DNA from: Paracoccus aestuarii
GTDB lineage: Bacteria > Pseudomonadota > Alphaproteobacteria > Rhodobacterales > Rhodobacteraceae
NCBI RefSeq assembly: GCF_028553885.1
Contig: NZ_CP067171.1
Span: forward strand, 1 to 64,000
DNA length: 64,000 bases
Reading direction: 5' to 3'
In this document: positions 35,860 to 45,394 of the stretch, in pieces
How the letters are laid out: each line of letters starts with the position of its first letter
How positions within the stretch are numbered: the first letter of the stretch is position 1
Translations under genes and position numbers: made by a program
Notes under the pieces: model-generated
What the model saw: only the letters and a program-made list of their open reading frames with translations
The model's database searches: none
What the model was told of the DNA's origin: nothing

Positions 35860-35874
35860 TGGAAAAACATTCCA
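35860..35874. promoter_or_regulatory. IclR-type operator upstream of glcB
   Basis: TGGAAAAACATTCCA: perfect 5-bp arms TGGAA/TTCCA with a 5-nt spacer. It matches the known E. coli IclR box TGGAAATNATTTCCA at most fixed positions, and sits 77 bp before the malate synthase start, a gene type IclR controls. The regulator itself is not adjacent. Confidence 0.5.
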
Positions 35875-35998
35875 TAATTTCGCAAAACGCCAGCGGGTGC
35901 GGTGTTGACCCATGAGTTGATTGCGACTTCCACCCCCGCGGACCGGGCCCCCGCTGGTGCGAGCCCTGGATGTGGATCTACCGCGCGCCCATGACTGG

Positions 35999-36181
35999 AT
36001 GGTCAGCACCATGACCGACGAGCTGCTGGCGACCTCGCTCTTCACCACGGTCAACCGCGCCCGCCCGCCGGAGCTGGTCGCCGAATGGCGCCGCCTGCTG
36101 GCCGAACGCAGCCCCCATTCCGGCCAGCCCTTCGGCCGGTTGCACAAGGACGGGCTGATCCCATCCGGGGGGGATGTCTGA
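35999..36181 (+). CDS. Doubtful small ORF
   Basis: 60 codons from ATG 35999 (the frame is open from 35921 with a TTG). Predicted to be helical (MTDELLATSLFTTVNRARPP) with a basic stretch. No family recognised and no clear ribosome-binding site. Codon third positions are GC-rich like true genes, but that is weak evidence in this genome. Could be a gene remnant. Confidence 0.25.
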   Translation: MVSTMTDELLATSLFTTVNRARPPELVAEWRRLLAERSPHSGQPFGRLHKDGLIPSGGDV

Positions 36182-36187
36182 TTCCGC

Positions 36188-36211
36188 TGGCCGAATGTCG
36201 CAATTCGGCCA
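36188..36211. promoter_or_regulatory. 24-bp inverted repeat upstream of gbcA
   Basis: Perfect 9-bp arms TGGCCGAAT / ATTCGGCCA around GTCGCA, 61 bp upstream of the gbcA ATG. Size and placement fit an operator or a 5'-leader hairpin; the binding factor is unknown. Confidence 0.45.
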
Positions 36212-36272
36212 TGTCCGCGCGGCGCTGCGGCTAGGTTGGGGCCGATATCCACCCGCTTGCCCGGACAGCGCC

Positions 36273-37511
36273 ATGACCCATGATCCAACCCCCTCGACCG
36301 CCCAGCTGATCGCCGCGCGCCGTCCCGGACATGCGCTGGACCGCGCGCTCTATTGCGGGCGTCAGGCCTATCAGGACGACCTGGACCACATCTGGTATCG
36401 CGAATGGCTGTTCGCCGGCCCCGCCGCCCAGGTGCCGCGCACGGGCAGCTATCTGACCATGCAGGTCGGCGACTACCCGGTGGTGGTCACGCGCGGCGCC
36501 GACGGTCGCATCCGCGCCTTTCACAACGTCTGCCGCCATCGCGGCCAGCGGCTCTGCGCCAAGGCGGCGGGGACGGGGGCCAAGCTGGTCTGCCCCTATC
36601 ACCAATGGACCTACGACCTGGACGGCAAGCTGCTGTTCGCGCGCGACATGGGGCCGGATTTCGACCCGGCGAAATACAGCCTGAAGCCCGTCCACTGCAT
36701 CGACCTGAAGGGGATGATCTTCATCTGCCTGGCCCAGGTGCCCCCCGCGATCAACGAACTGGCCGCCAACCTGATGCGCTATGTGGCGCCCTCGGGGCTG
36801 GACCGCTCCAAGGTCGCCCACAGCTCGACCATCGTGGAAAAGGGCAACTGGAAGCTGGTGATGGAGAACAACCGCGAATGCTATCACTGCAGCGGCAGCC
36901 ATCCGTCGCTCTGCCGGACCTATTCCGACGATCCGCTGATGACGGTGATGGAGGGGCCCAATTCCGCCAGCCCCGAGATCCTGGCCCACTGGGACCGCTG
37001 CGACGCGGCGGGCCTGCCCGCGCGCTTCGTCAACGCCCCCGACATGCAGTGGCGCATGGCCCGCGTGCCGCTGATGGATCATCAGGAAAGCTTCACCATG
37101 TCGGGCAAGGCCGCCGTCGCGCGCCGCATGGGCCAGCTGCCGTGGAACGACGCGGGCAGCCTGATGTTCTATCATTTCCCGTCCAGCTGGAACCATTTCC
37201 TGCCCGATCACGCCATCGTCTTCCGCATCCTGCCCGTCAGCCCCACGGAAACCCAGGTCACCACCTGGTGGCTGGTCCATGAGGACGCGGTCGAGGGCAC
37301 GGATTACGACCTGGACACGCTGACCACCGTCTGGCTGGCCACCAATGACGAGGACCGCCAGGTGGTCGAGGAGAACCAGCTGGGCATCCTGTCGCCCGCC
37401 TACGAGCCCGGCCCCTATTCCCCCAGCCAGGAGGCCGGGGTGATCCACCTGATCGACTGGTATTGCGGGGTCATGTCCGCGCGGCTCGGCCTCAGGCAGG
37501 CGGCGGAATAG
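36273..37511 (+). CDS. gbcA: Rieske oxygenase alpha subunit, GbcA-type
   Basis: Non-haem iron oxygenase of 412 residues. The Rieske [2Fe-2S] ligands follow the family spacing: Cys87-X-His89, then 17 residues, Cys107-X2-His110 (VCRHRG and CPYHQW). The mononuclear iron region NNRECYHCSGSHPSL lies at about 205-219. This layout is that of glycine betaine monooxygenase (GbcA) and related quaternary-amine demethylases such as stachydrine demethylase; the reductase encoded next supports the betaine-type call. Likely product: dimethylglycine plus formaldehyde from glycine betaine (inference). The demethylation genes that would follow are not in the window. Confidence 0.8.
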   Translation: MTHDPTPSTAQLIAARRPGHALDRALYCGRQAYQDDLDHIWYREWLFAGPAAQVPRTGSYLTMQVGDYPVVVTRGADGRIRAFHNVCRHRGQRLCAKAAGTGAKLVCPYHQWTYDLDGKLLFARDMGPDFDPAKYSLKPVHCIDLKGMIFICLAQVPPAINELAANLMRYVAPSGLDRSKVAHSSTIVEKGNWKLVMENNRECYHCSGSHPSLCRTYSDDPLMTVMEGPNSASPEILAHWDRCDAAGLPARFVNAPDMQWRMARVPLMDHQESFTMSGKAAVARRMGQLPWNDAGSLMFYHFPSSWNHFLPDHAIVFRILPVSPTETQVTTWWLVHEDAVEGTDYDLDTLTTVWLATNDEDRQVVEENQLGILSPAYEPGPYSPSQEAGVIHLIDWYCGVMSARLGLRQAAE

Positions 37512-38588
37512 ATGCCGCGCCCCCGCCTGAACTGGACCGCCGAGCCGTGGTCCGACGACGAGATGCTGGAATGCGTGATGATCGTCCCCGAGACGCGCGA
37601 CACGTCCAGCTTCATCTTCCGCGCGCCCTCCGGGGCCTGGTTCGACTATCAGCCGGGCCAGTTCGTGACGCTGGACCTGCCGGTGCCCGGCGGCAACATC
37701 CAGCGGACCTACACGATCAGCTCGTCGCCCTCGCGGCCGCTGTCGATCTCGGTCACGGTCAAGGCGCAGGAGGCCTCGGTCGGCACGCGCTGGATGCTGG
37801 ACCATCTGCGGCCGGGGATGCGGCTGCGCGCCTATGGGCCGAACGGGATCTTCAGCTTTCACCGCCATCCGGCGTCGAAATACCTGTTCATCTCGGCCGG
37901 GTCGGGGATCACGCCGATGATGTCGATGACCACCTGGGCCTGGGACCGGGCGCAGGATACCGACATCGTCTTCGTCCACGCCGCGCAGCGCCCCTCGGAC
38001 ATCATCTTCCGCGACCAGCTGGAGCATTACGCGGCCCGCGTGCCGGGGCTGCAGCTGCGGCTGACCGTCGAACGGCCCGAGCCCTTCCGGGTCTGGCACG
38101 GCTATGAGGGGCGGCTGAACTGCCTGATGCTGGGGCTGATGGCGCCCGATTACCTGGATCGCGAGGTCTTCTGCTGCGGCCCCGAGCCCTTCATGCAGGC
38201 GGTGCGCGACATGCTGGGATCGCTCGGCTACGACATGGAGCGCTATCACCAGGAAAGCTTCGGCGCCCCGGTGGCGTCCGAGGCCGAGGCCCCGGTGATC
38301 GACGATGTGGCCCCGACCGAGGATGCCCGCGCCCAGGTCACCTTCGCCGCCAGCGGCGTCACCGCTGCCTGCACGGAAACCGACACCGTGCTGGCCGTGG
38401 CCAAGCGGGCGGGGCTGAACATCCCTTCGGGCTGCACCTTCGGGCTGTGCGGCACCTGCCGCATCCGCAAGACCGCGGGCGAGGTGCATATGGTCCATAA
38501 CGGCGGCATCACGGATGACGACATCGCCGAGGGCTGGATCCTGGCCTGCTGTTCCAACCCCCTGGGCCGGATCACCGTCGAGGCGTGA
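37512..38588 (+). CDS. gbcB: Rieske oxygenase reductase, GbcB-type
   Basis: The 358-residue electron-transfer protein has, in order, an FAD-binding domain (RTYTISSSPS, about 65-74), an NAD-binding domain (ISAGSGITPMMSM, about 131-143; CCGPEPFMQAVRDML) and a C-terminal plant-type [2Fe-2S] ferredoxin domain with CTFGLCGTC and a later Cys in ILACCSNP. It passes electrons from NAD(P)H to the oxygenase encoded immediately upstream (start directly after its stop). This fits GbcB; similar architecture occurs in other hydroxylase reductases. Confidence 0.83.
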   Translation: MPRPRLNWTAEPWSDDEMLECVMIVPETRDTSSFIFRAPSGAWFDYQPGQFVTLDLPVPGGNIQRTYTISSSPSRPLSISVTVKAQEASVGTRWMLDHLRPGMRLRAYGPNGIFSFHRHPASKYLFISAGSGITPMMSMTTWAWDRAQDTDIVFVHAAQRPSDIIFRDQLEHYAARVPGLQLRLTVERPEPFRVWHGYEGRLNCLMLGLMAPDYLDREVFCCGPEPFMQAVRDMLGSLGYDMERYHQESFGAPVASEAEAPVIDDVAPTEDARAQVTFAASGVTAACTETDTVLAVAKRAGLNIPSGCTFGLCGTCRIRKTAGEVHMVHNGGITDDDIAEGWILACCSNPLGRITVEA

Positions 38589-38591
38589 GGA

Positions 38592-40040
38592 TCAGCCCGC
38601 GGGCTGGCCGTCGCGCAGCATCCAGTCGCGCAGCCGGCGCGACACGTCCTCGCTCAGCGGGCGGTCGTCGCCGGCCAGCTCGACCGCCAGGGGGATGGCG
38701 TCCCCCTCGTCCAGAAGGGCGACGAAGCGTTCCATCGCCTCCATGCCGCGGGGGGTCCTGATGTTCTTGTGGGCGGATTTGAAGATCGCCCGCGCATCGT
38801 CATCCAGCAGCGTCCAGACATAGCCCGCCATGACCCTGCGGCGCAGGTCCGGCATGCGCGATTCCGCGTCGCGCAGCGCCATGACCGCCATGCGCGGCGC
38901 GTCGGCCCATGTGGGGGGCGTGCCGTCGGCATGGGCGGCGGCGGCGCGGTCGCGGAAGGCCTGGCAGGCGATCTCCCAGAAGGTGACGGCATCGTCGGGA
39001 TACTTGCCCAAAACATGCAGGCGCGAATTGGCGATGCGGTTGTCGGTCAGCGCCACCATCATGTGATCGCGGCAGAGCGTCGGGCGCGGGTCCAGCAGCA
39101 ATTCGTCCAGTTCGGCCTCGAGGACCGCCTGCGGGACCTTGTCGGGATGGACGGGCAGGGGCTGGTCCGGCGAAAGGTTGCGCAGCAGATGCGACAGCTC
39201 GGCCATGTCGGGATCGTCGCGCATCAGGAAATCGTCCGGCATGGCCCGCGCCGCGATCAGCGAGACATAGCCCACATGGGTGTGCAGGCGCGGCACATGG
39301 CGGTTGCGCTGGCGCACATCCTCGGATGCCTGGAAGGCGCCGCCTTCGGAAAAGTCGAAGTAATGCGCCTTGGTCTTGTGGGCCAGGATCGACCCCACCG
39401 ACTGGTCGTGGCGGTGGTCGCGAAAGACAGGAAAGGGGCGGCCCAGCTCGTCCGGCTGGTCGGTCAGGATGCGCGGGTCGCGGCAGTAGTCCAGCCACTG
39501 TTCCAGAAAGGCAAAGCTGTCATCCGACGGCATGAACAGCAGCGGCCCCGTGCAGACCTGGGCCGCGAGGCGCTGTTCGTCCGTATCGGCATCCATCAGG
39601 ATGAAGGCGTCGCGCTTGGTGTAATGCCCCTGGATCTGCCAGTTCGAGATGAAGCCGTGGATGAACCGCTTGGGCGTGCGCGCGCAGAGTTCGACCGCCC
39701 CATGGGGAAAGGCCGGGAACTGGCGGAACGACCCGCGCCCGTAGCGGCCCGCATCATTGTAGATGACGATGTCGTTCGGCCCGCATTCGCGCAGCTTCTG
39801 CAGCACGATCCACGGCTTCCACAGCCAGTATCCCGCGCCGCGGGGCTGTTCGAGGATAAATCGGTTCTCCTCCCAGAAGGGGGTGGCGCGCAGGGCCTCC
39901 TCGGTGACATGGGTGGCGCTGTCGAAGCCGACCTTCAGCGCCGATGCGCAGTAATCGTCGGCATTCGCGGCAAAGGGGTCGACCCCGTTGGAATAGACCA
40001 GGAAATGGGCCTGGTCGATGCTGCTGTGACCTCGTCTCAT
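38592..40040 (-). CDS. Predicted sugar-transfer-related protein of unknown family
   Basis: The 482-residue protein lies at the end of the fucose gene cluster. The N-terminal half contains GAGYWLWKPWIVLQKL and IVIYNDAGRYG (about 75-102) plus FILMDADTD, features common in bacterial glycosyltransferase-like proteins and capsule or O-antigen loci; the C-terminal half is alpha-helical. No precise family can be assigned. The ATG at 40040 has GGAG upstream; the frame upstream of it overlaps the fucosyltransferase-like gene and lacks a ribosome-binding site. Probably acts in decoration of a surface glycan with the neighbouring genes (inference). Confidence 0.55.
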   Translation of the reverse strand: MRRGHSSIDQAHFLVYSNGVDPFAANADDYCASALKVGFDSATHVTEEALRATPFWEENRFILEQPRGAGYWLWKPWIVLQKLRECGPNDIVIYNDAGRYGRGSFRQFPAFPHGAVELCARTPKRFIHGFISNWQIQGHYTKRDAFILMDADTDEQRLAAQVCTGPLLFMPSDDSFAFLEQWLDYCRDPRILTDQPDELGRPFPVFRDHRHDQSVGSILAHKTKAHYFDFSEGGAFQASEDVRQRNRHVPRLHTHVGYVSLIAARAMPDDFLMRDDPDMAELSHLLRNLSPDQPLPVHPDKVPQAVLEAELDELLLDPRPTLCRDHMMVALTDNRIANSRLHVLGKYPDDAVTFWEIACQAFRDRAAAAHADGTPPTWADAPRMAVMALRDAESRMPDLRRRVMAGYVWTLLDDDARAIFKSAHKNIRTPRGMEAMERFVALLDEGDAIPLAVELAGDDRPLSEDVSRRLRDWMLRDGQPAG

Positions 40041-40080
40041 CCTCGATGCTCCGGTCTGGGGGCGGAAAAAGCCGCCATCG

Positions 40081-42288
40081 TTACAGACGCGCCAGCTTCT
40101 TGTGCCGGCGCGCATATTGCTGCTTGTCGGGATAGCGCCGGATCAGGCGTTCCAGCCTGCTGCGGGCATCGTCGAGCCGGCCCGCGCCGACCAGCAGATC
40201 GGTGTTCAGCATGACCAGCGGCGGGTGGTCGTCGGCCCATTGCAGGGTCCAGTCCAGCACGCGGCGCGCGCCGTCGACATCGCCCAGATCCGCGCGCAGC
40301 TGCGCCAGCGCACATTGCCGGCGCCAGTTCAGCGGCGCCAGGCGCAGCCCCGCATCCAGCATGCGTTCGGCGTCCTGCGGACGCCCGGCGGCCTGGGCGG
40401 CATCGGCGGCCAGAAAGAACACCGACGGAAACCGCATCGCGCCTTGGTCCATCAGCGCCATCAGCGTGTCGGCCGCGCCCGCCGCATCGCCCGCGCGCAG
40501 CTGGATCAGCCCGCGCATGGCGCGAAAGATCCCCGCCTCCGGGGCCAGGGCGATGGCGCGGTCGATCGCGGCCAAGGCCTCGGGCATGCGCTCCTGTTCC
40601 AGCAGCAGTTCGGCATGGCGCTTGTGAAAGATGGCGATGTCGGGCTTGGCTTCGATGGCCATGGCCATCATCCGGGCCGCCTGGTCCAGATCGCCCTCGC
40701 GCAGGGCGATCATGCCGGTGAAGCTGTCGAAATGCGGCTTCAGGTTCGTGGACCAGACCCGCCGTTCCAGGATGCGCAGGATCGATCGGAAATGGCCGCG
40801 GAACTTGTAATGGCTGCGCAGGTCCGACCGGGTGAAATCCGGCCATTCCCAGACCATCACCCGGTTCGTGGGCACCATCTTGTCGAATTCCAGCACCCCG
40901 GCATCGACCAGCGGGGTGTAGTAGGTGCGGACGTGATCGACCACGAAGCGGTTGGGGAACAGCCGCTCGATCTCCGGGTCCGAGACCCAGAAATTCGTCT
41001 GGTCGAAATCGCCCTGCGCACGGAGCAGGCCCGCCAGGGCGTTGATCTCGCCCTCGACCGGCTCGTGCCAGAAGGCCGAGACGATCTGTTCCAGCCCCTC
41101 GGCTTGCCGGCCCAGCATCAGCAGCGCCAGCCCGTGATAGAGCGCGACCTGCGCGAAGCTGCGCTGAAAGGCCACGAAACCCCGGTCGATCACCGGGCGC
41201 AGGTCGCAGATGGCCTGATACTGGCCGTCGAAGAACATCTCGCGCAGGGTCATGGCATGGACGAAGGCGATGTTCAGACCGCTGCGGATATGGCCTGCGG
41301 CGATCTCGATGAATTCGGCGCGCCGGCCGGTCTTGACCAGGTGGTCGCAGGCATAGACCAGATATTGCCCGATCTCGCCCTCATTGGCGAACAGGTCGGG
41401 CTGGTCGCGCAGGCGGCTGGCCAGCAGGTCCAGCGCGGCATGGCGCGCCTCGGGCGTGATCTCGGATTCCACGTCGCGGAATTCGCCCCCGCCGATGGTG
41501 CGCGCGGTCGAGCTGAAGGCTGATGAGGGCGGCGCCACGATCAGGTCCGACAGCGACATGGCGAACAGCTCCAGCGCGTCGCGCTGCACCTCGGTCAGGG
41601 CGCTGGTATCGGCGACGCGGGCAAAGGTCAGCAGGTCGGGGAACATGCCGGTATAGCGGGTCAGCACCGAAGGATTGTCGCTGAACAGGATCGTTCGCGT
41701 ACCGCTGCCCTCCAAATTGGCGCGGATATGGGTCTCGAAGAATTCGTCGGGGACGAACTTGTTGGGCCAGGCGCGGTTCATCGCGCGCATGTCGCTGGTC
41801 AGATCGCCGCGGCGGATGTGATAGGCGACCGTGCGCCGCCCGTCGCGCAGCTGGCCGCGCAGCCGGTCCAGATGTTCGGCCAGGACCGGGTTCAGCGGCA
41901 GGTCGTCGACCACCGCGCGAAAGTCGCGATGCACCTCGGCCTCGTCCTCGAAGGGCATCTTCAACACGTCGAAGGGCGGGTCCAGCAGGACATGCATGCC
42001 ACCCTTGAAATGGTCCAGAAAGGCCTCGCGCGTGGGGCTCTGCAGGACGCTGCCGATCGCCGTCGCCCGGCCCTTCATCCGCTGATAGCTGGGCTTGTCG
42101 ATGAAATGGTCGCGCACGAAATCCTGCGAGAACAGCTCGGTCCCGTCGCCCAACCCGTCGCTGTCGCGCCAATGGACCACGAAGGGCAGGTCGTGACTGC
42201 GCGCGAAACGCAGCGTGTTCAGCAGCGCGATCAGCCGGCCCCCCATCCGGTCGGCGCGAAACGCGATCAGCTTGCCCCGGTCCTCCAT
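40081..42288 (-). CDS. NodZ-like fucosyltransferase with C-terminal TPR-like repeats
   Basis: The 735-residue protein has an N-terminal third like GT23/NodZ-type alpha-1,6-fucosyltransferases: GGRLIALLNTLRFA near 17-30, the HIRRGD motif at 157-162 that binds GDP-fucose, and VAPPSSAFSSTA near 251. The C-terminal half (about 500-735) is made of repeated helical hairpins (ALAAIDRAIALAPEAG, AERMLDAGLRLAP and similar) typical of TPR arrays. The two enzymes that make GDP-L-fucose are encoded directly upstream, so donor specificity is well supported by context; acceptor unknown. Spacing of 5 bp from the GDP-fucose synthase stop. Confidence 0.72.
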   Translation of the reverse strand: MEDRGKLIAFRADRMGGRLIALLNTLRFARSHDLPFVVHWRDSDGLGDGTELFSQDFVRDHFIDKPSYQRMKGRATAIGSVLQSPTREAFLDHFKGGMHVLLDPPFDVLKMPFEDEAEVHRDFRAVVDDLPLNPVLAEHLDRLRGQLRDGRRTVAYHIRRGDLTSDMRAMNRAWPNKFVPDEFFETHIRANLEGSGTRTILFSDNPSVLTRYTGMFPDLLTFARVADTSALTEVQRDALELFAMSLSDLIVAPPSSAFSSTARTIGGGEFRDVESEITPEARHAALDLLASRLRDQPDLFANEGEIGQYLVYACDHLVKTGRRAEFIEIAAGHIRSGLNIAFVHAMTLREMFFDGQYQAICDLRPVIDRGFVAFQRSFAQVALYHGLALLMLGRQAEGLEQIVSAFWHEPVEGEINALAGLLRAQGDFDQTNFWVSDPEIERLFPNRFVVDHVRTYYTPLVDAGVLEFDKMVPTNRVMVWEWPDFTRSDLRSHYKFRGHFRSILRILERRVWSTNLKPHFDSFTGMIALREGDLDQAARMMAMAIEAKPDIAIFHKRHAELLLEQERMPEALAAIDRAIALAPEAGIFRAMRGLIQLRAGDAAGAADTLMALMDQGAMRFPSVFFLAADAAQAAGRPQDAERMLDAGLRLAPLNWRRQCALAQLRADLGDVDGARRVLDWTLQWADDHPPLVMLNTDLLVGAGRLDDARSRLERLIRRYPDKQQYARRHKKLARL

Positions 42289-42293
42289 CCCGA

Positions 42294-43244
42294 TCAGCCC
42301 GCCCTGTTGTCCAGAAACCAGCGATAGGTCCGGGCGATGCCGTCGCGCAGATCGACCTGCGGCGCCCAGCCCATGGCGCGCAGCCGGTCCGAGGACATCA
42401 GCTTGCGCATCGTGCCGTCCGGGCGCGACAGGTCGTTGGTGATACGGCCGCGATAGCCCACGACATCCGCGACCATCCGGGCCAACTCGCCGATCTCGAC
42501 ATCGCTGCCCGATCCGACATTCAGATGCGACAGCATCGGTTCGGTATGCGCGTCATAGACCGCCCGGTCCAGGTCGAAGACGAAAAGCGAGGCCCGCGCC
42601 ATGTCGTCCACATGCAGGAATTCGCGGCGCGGCCTGCCGCTGCCCCACATCACCACCTCGGGCAGGTCGTCGCGCGCGGCCTCGTGAAAGCGGCGGATCA
42701 GGGCGGGCATCACATGGCTGTTCTCCGGGTCGAAATTGTCGCCAGGGCCATAGAGGTTCGACGGCATCACCGATCGGTAATCGGTGCCATATTGCCGGTT
42801 GTAGCTTTCGCACAGCTTGATCCCCGCGATCTTGGCGATGGCATAGGGCTCGTTCGTGGGTTCCAGGATGCCGGTCAGCAGGGCGTCCTCGCGGATGGGC
42901 TGGTCCGCCTCGCGCGGATAGATGCAGCTGGAGCCCAGCTGCAGCAGCCGCGTGACGCCATGAGCCCAGGCCTCGTGGATGACGTTGCAGGCGATCATCA
43001 GGTTGCGGTGGATGAATTCCGCCGGATAGGTGTTGTTGGCATGGATACCGCCCACCTTGGCCGCGGCCAGGATCACCGCATCGGGCCGTTCGGCATCCAT
43101 GAAGGCGCGCACGGCCGCCTGGTCGGTCAGGTCCAGTTCCGCGCTGGTGCGGGTGATCAGGGTGACATCCGGCCGGTCCTGCAGCTGACGCAGGATCGCG
43201 CTGCCGACCATGCCGCGATGCCCTGCGACGAAGATGCGCGTCAT
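42294..43244 (-). CDS. fcl: GDP-L-fucose synthase
   Basis: Epimerase/reductase of 316 residues that converts GDP-4-keto-6-deoxymannose to GDP-L-fucose. NADP-binding loop [13 protein letters not shown], catalytic Ser in LGSSCIYP and the Tyr/Lys pair in [15 protein letters not shown] (about 136-150), plus the [23 protein letters not shown] segment, are all characteristic. The ATG at 43244 is chosen because the Rossmann motif follows immediately; upstream frames overlap gmd. The gene starts 7 bp after gmd. Confidence 0.93.
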   Translation of the reverse strand: MTRIFVAGHRGMVGSAILRQLQDRPDVTLITRTSAELDLTDQAAVRAFMDAERPDAVILAAAKVGGIHANNTYPAEFIHRNLMIACNVIHEAWAHGVTRLLQLGSSCIYPREADQPIREDALLTGILEPTNEPYAIAKIAGIKLCESYNRQYGTDYRSVMPSNLYGPGDNFDPENSHVMPALIRRFHEAARDDLPEVVMWGSGRPRREFLHVDDMARASLFVFDLDRAVYDAHTEPMLSHLNVGSGSDVEIGELARMVADVVGYRGRITNDLSRPDGTMRKLMSSDRLRAMGWAPQVDLRDGIARTYRWFLDNRAG

Positions 43245-43251
43245 GGGACCC

Positions 43252-44373
43252 TCAGCTTTCGTGATAGATCGGCAGATCATAGCCATGCCTGCGCAGCAGC
43301 GCATGGCGGCGGGCGGATTTCAGATCCTCGGCCACCATCTCCTCGCACATCTGCTGGGTGGTGATCTCGGGGACCCAGCCCAGCTTTTCCCGCGCCTTGG
43401 TCGGATCGCCCAGCAGGGTCTCGACCTCGGTCGGGCGGTAATAGCGCGGGTCGATCCGCACGATCACGTCGCCCGGCTTGACGCCCGGCGCGTCATCGCC
43501 GCTGACGGCCTCGACGATGCCCTGCGCGGCCTCGGCCGTGCCCTCGAAGCGCAGGGTGATGCCCAGATGCGCGGCCGACCATTCGATGAACTGGCGCACG
43601 GAATATTGCAGGCCGGTGGCGATCACGAAATCCTCGGGCGCGTCCTGTTGCAGCATCATCCACTGCATGCGGACGTAATCCTTGGTGTGCCCCCAGTCCC
43701 GCAGCGCGTCGATATTGCCCATATAAAGGCAATCCTCCAGCCCTTGGGCGATGTTGGTTAGGCCGCGGGTGATCTTGCGGGTCACGAAAGTCTCGCCCCG
43801 GCGGGGGGATTCATGGTTGAACAGGATGCCGTTGCAGCCATAGATCCTATAGGCCTCGCGATAGTTCACCGTGATCCAGTAGGCATACATCTTGGCCACC
43901 GCATAGGGCGATCGCGGATAGAAGGGCGTCGTTTCGCGCTGCGGGATCTCCTGGACCAGGCCATAAAGCTCCGAGGTCGAGGCCTGGTAGAAGCGGGTCT
44001 TGCCCTCCAGCCCCAGAAAGCGGATCGCCTCCAGGATGCGCAGCGTGCCGATGGCATCCACATTGGCGGTGTATTCGGGCGTGGCGAAGCTGACCGCGAC
44101 ATGGGACTGGGCGCCGAGGTTATAGACCTCGTCGGGCTTCACGTCGGCCATGATCCGCATGATCGACGAGGTGTCGCCCAGATCGCCGTAATGCAGAAAC
44201 AGGCGGGCGTCCTTGGTATGCGGATCCTCGTAGATATGATCGATGCGCTGCGTGTTAAGCGATGACGACCGGCGCTTGATGCCGTGGACCTCGTAGCCCT
44301 TTTCCAGCAGGAATTCGGCCAGATAGCTGCCGTCCTGCCCGGTGATGCCGGTGATCAGTGCCCGTTTGGTCAT
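43252..44373 (-). CDS. gmd: GDP-mannose 4,6-dehydratase
   Basis: First step from GDP-D-mannose towards GDP-L-fucose. The 373-residue length equals E. coli Gmd. [19 protein letters not shown] nucleotide loop at the N-terminus, catalytic Thr/Ser region QASTSELYG and Tyr/Lys in [21 protein letters not shown] (about 153-173), and [17 protein letters not shown]. The ATG at 44373 has AAAGGAAA upstream; GTG 44391 is less likely. Heads the minus-strand fucose operon. Confidence 0.95.
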   Translation of the reverse strand: MTKRALITGITGQDGSYLAEFLLEKGYEVHGIKRRSSSLNTQRIDHIYEDPHTKDARLFLHYGDLGDTSSIMRIMADVKPDEVYNLGAQSHVAVSFATPEYTANVDAIGTLRILEAIRFLGLEGKTRFYQASTSELYGLVQEIPQRETTPFYPRSPYAVAKMYAYWITVNYREAYRIYGCNGILFNHESPRRGETFVTRKITRGLTNIAQGLEDCLYMGNIDALRDWGHTKDYVRMQWMMLQQDAPEDFVIATGLQYSVRQFIEWSAAHLGITLRFEGTAEAAQGIVEAVSGDDAPGVKPGDVIVRIDPRYYRPTEVETLLGDPTKAREKLGWVPEITTQQMCEEMVAEDLKSARRHALLRRHGYDLPIYHES

Positions 44374-44489
44374 CGTGTTTCCTTTCGTCACACGTCCCGT
44401 GCGTGGTGCGGCGCGCAGGCGCCGTCCCTGCCGGTCTATGTCAGGAAAGTTACCATTTCGATAAACGAGCTCCGAGAAACCAGTGTCGC

Positions 44490-44520
44490 CCGGCCCCGCA
44501 CGTCTTCCGTGCAGGGCCGG
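44490..44520 (-). terminator. Hairpin after the galactose operon lactonase gene
   Basis: 12 paired bases with one mismatch and a TCTTC loop; it lies 28 bp after the minus-strand lactonase stop, ahead of the separate gmd promoter region. Downstream on the minus strand is only mildly U-rich. Likely terminator of the galactose operon. Confidence 0.6.
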
Positions 44521-44548
44521 AGCCTATGCCCGCGGGGGGGTGCAACGC

Positions 44549-45394
44549 TCAGCCCGGCAGGACGCGATGTTCCGCCTGGCCCCTGACCCCCGCGGGCGCG
44601 CGGAAGGTGCATCCGTCCATCGGGCCGGGATCGTCCATGTCCTGACGCGCCGATGTCGCGAACAGCTGGTCCAGCCCCGCCCCCCCGAGCGACGGGCAGG
44701 AGATCTGGGCCGCCGGAAAGGCCACCGCCCGGTCGAACCGCCCCTGCCGGTCATAGCGCGCGACGCGCCCCGCGCCCCATTGCGCGGACCACAGCCCGCC
44801 CTCGGCGTCGATCACCGCGCCGTCGGGGTTCAGCCCCTCGGCCGCCAGGTCGACGAAGACCTGCGGATCGCCCAGGGGCCAGCCGTCGCGGTCCAGCCGC
44901 AGCTGCCAGATCGTCGCGCGGTCGGTATCGGCGAAATGGGCCAGGTCGCCCTCGGGCGAAAAGCAGATCGCGTTGGTGATGGTGATGTCGGCAAAGAGCC
45001 TGCGCAGTTCGCCCCGGTGGTATCGCCAGATCGAGCCCGCCCGCGGCTCGGCCGCCCGGCCCATCGTGCCGATCCAGAACCCGCCCTGCGGATCGGCGCG
45101 GCCGTCATTGCTGCGGGTGACGGGATTGTCGGCCTCCAGCGGCACCAGAACCTCGGACCGGCCGTCGCGCAGATCGAGGAGGCGCAGCGCGGTTTCCGTC
45201 GCGACGATCAGCCGGTCGGCATCCACGATCCCCGCCGCCGACCCCATCCCCGGCAGATCGAAGGACCGGCGCGCGCCGTCCAAGGGACGCTCGAACAGTC
45301 TGGCATTCAGGATGTCGAACCAGATCAGCGACTGGCGGTCGGGATGCCACAGCGCGCCTTCGCCCAAGGTGCAGGGGGTGTCGTCGAAGATCAT
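44549..45394 (-). CDS. SMP-30/gluconolactonase-family lactonase (galactonolactonase)
   Basis: The 281-residue beta-propeller enzyme starts with [18 protein letters not shown] and has the ligand/metal motifs [16 protein letters not shown] (about 99-114), [19 protein letters not shown] and [20 protein letters not shown]. Members hydrolyse sugar lactones; in this galactose cluster the likely substrate is D-galactono-lactone produced by the galactose dehydrogenase, yielding galactonate for DgoD. The ATG overlaps the aldolase stop (ATGA). Last gene of the operon before the hairpin. Confidence 0.87.
   Translation of the reverse strand: MIFDDTPCTLGEGALWHPDRQSLIWFDILNARLFERPLDGARRSFDLPGMGSAAGIVDADRLIVATETALRLLDLRDGRSEVLVPLEADNPVTRSNDGRADPQGGFWIGTMGRAAEPRAGSIWRYHRGELRRLFADITITNAICFSPEGDLAHFADTDRATIWQLRLDRDGWPLGDPQVFVDLAAEGLNPDGAVIDAEGGLWSAQWGAGRVARYDRQGRFDRAVAFPAAQISCPSLGGAGLDQLFATSARQDMDDPGPMDGCTFRAPAGVRGQAEHRVLPG

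Larger units (their letters stand above)
35784..36272. other. Divergent intergenic region between glcB and gbcA
   Basis: This 489-bp stretch holds an AT-richer segment at 35850-35890 with an IclR-type palindrome, a possible small ORF (35999-36181) and a 24-bp inverted repeat just before gbcA. Nothing else is recognised. The AT-rich part probably carries the glcB promoter. Confidence 0.6.

Noticed and set aside
35713..36288. 191-residue minus-strand frame across the glcB-gbcA gap
   Set aside because: Out of frame with glcB, low-complexity Arg/Ser-rich, and covers the promoter palindrome; no family features.
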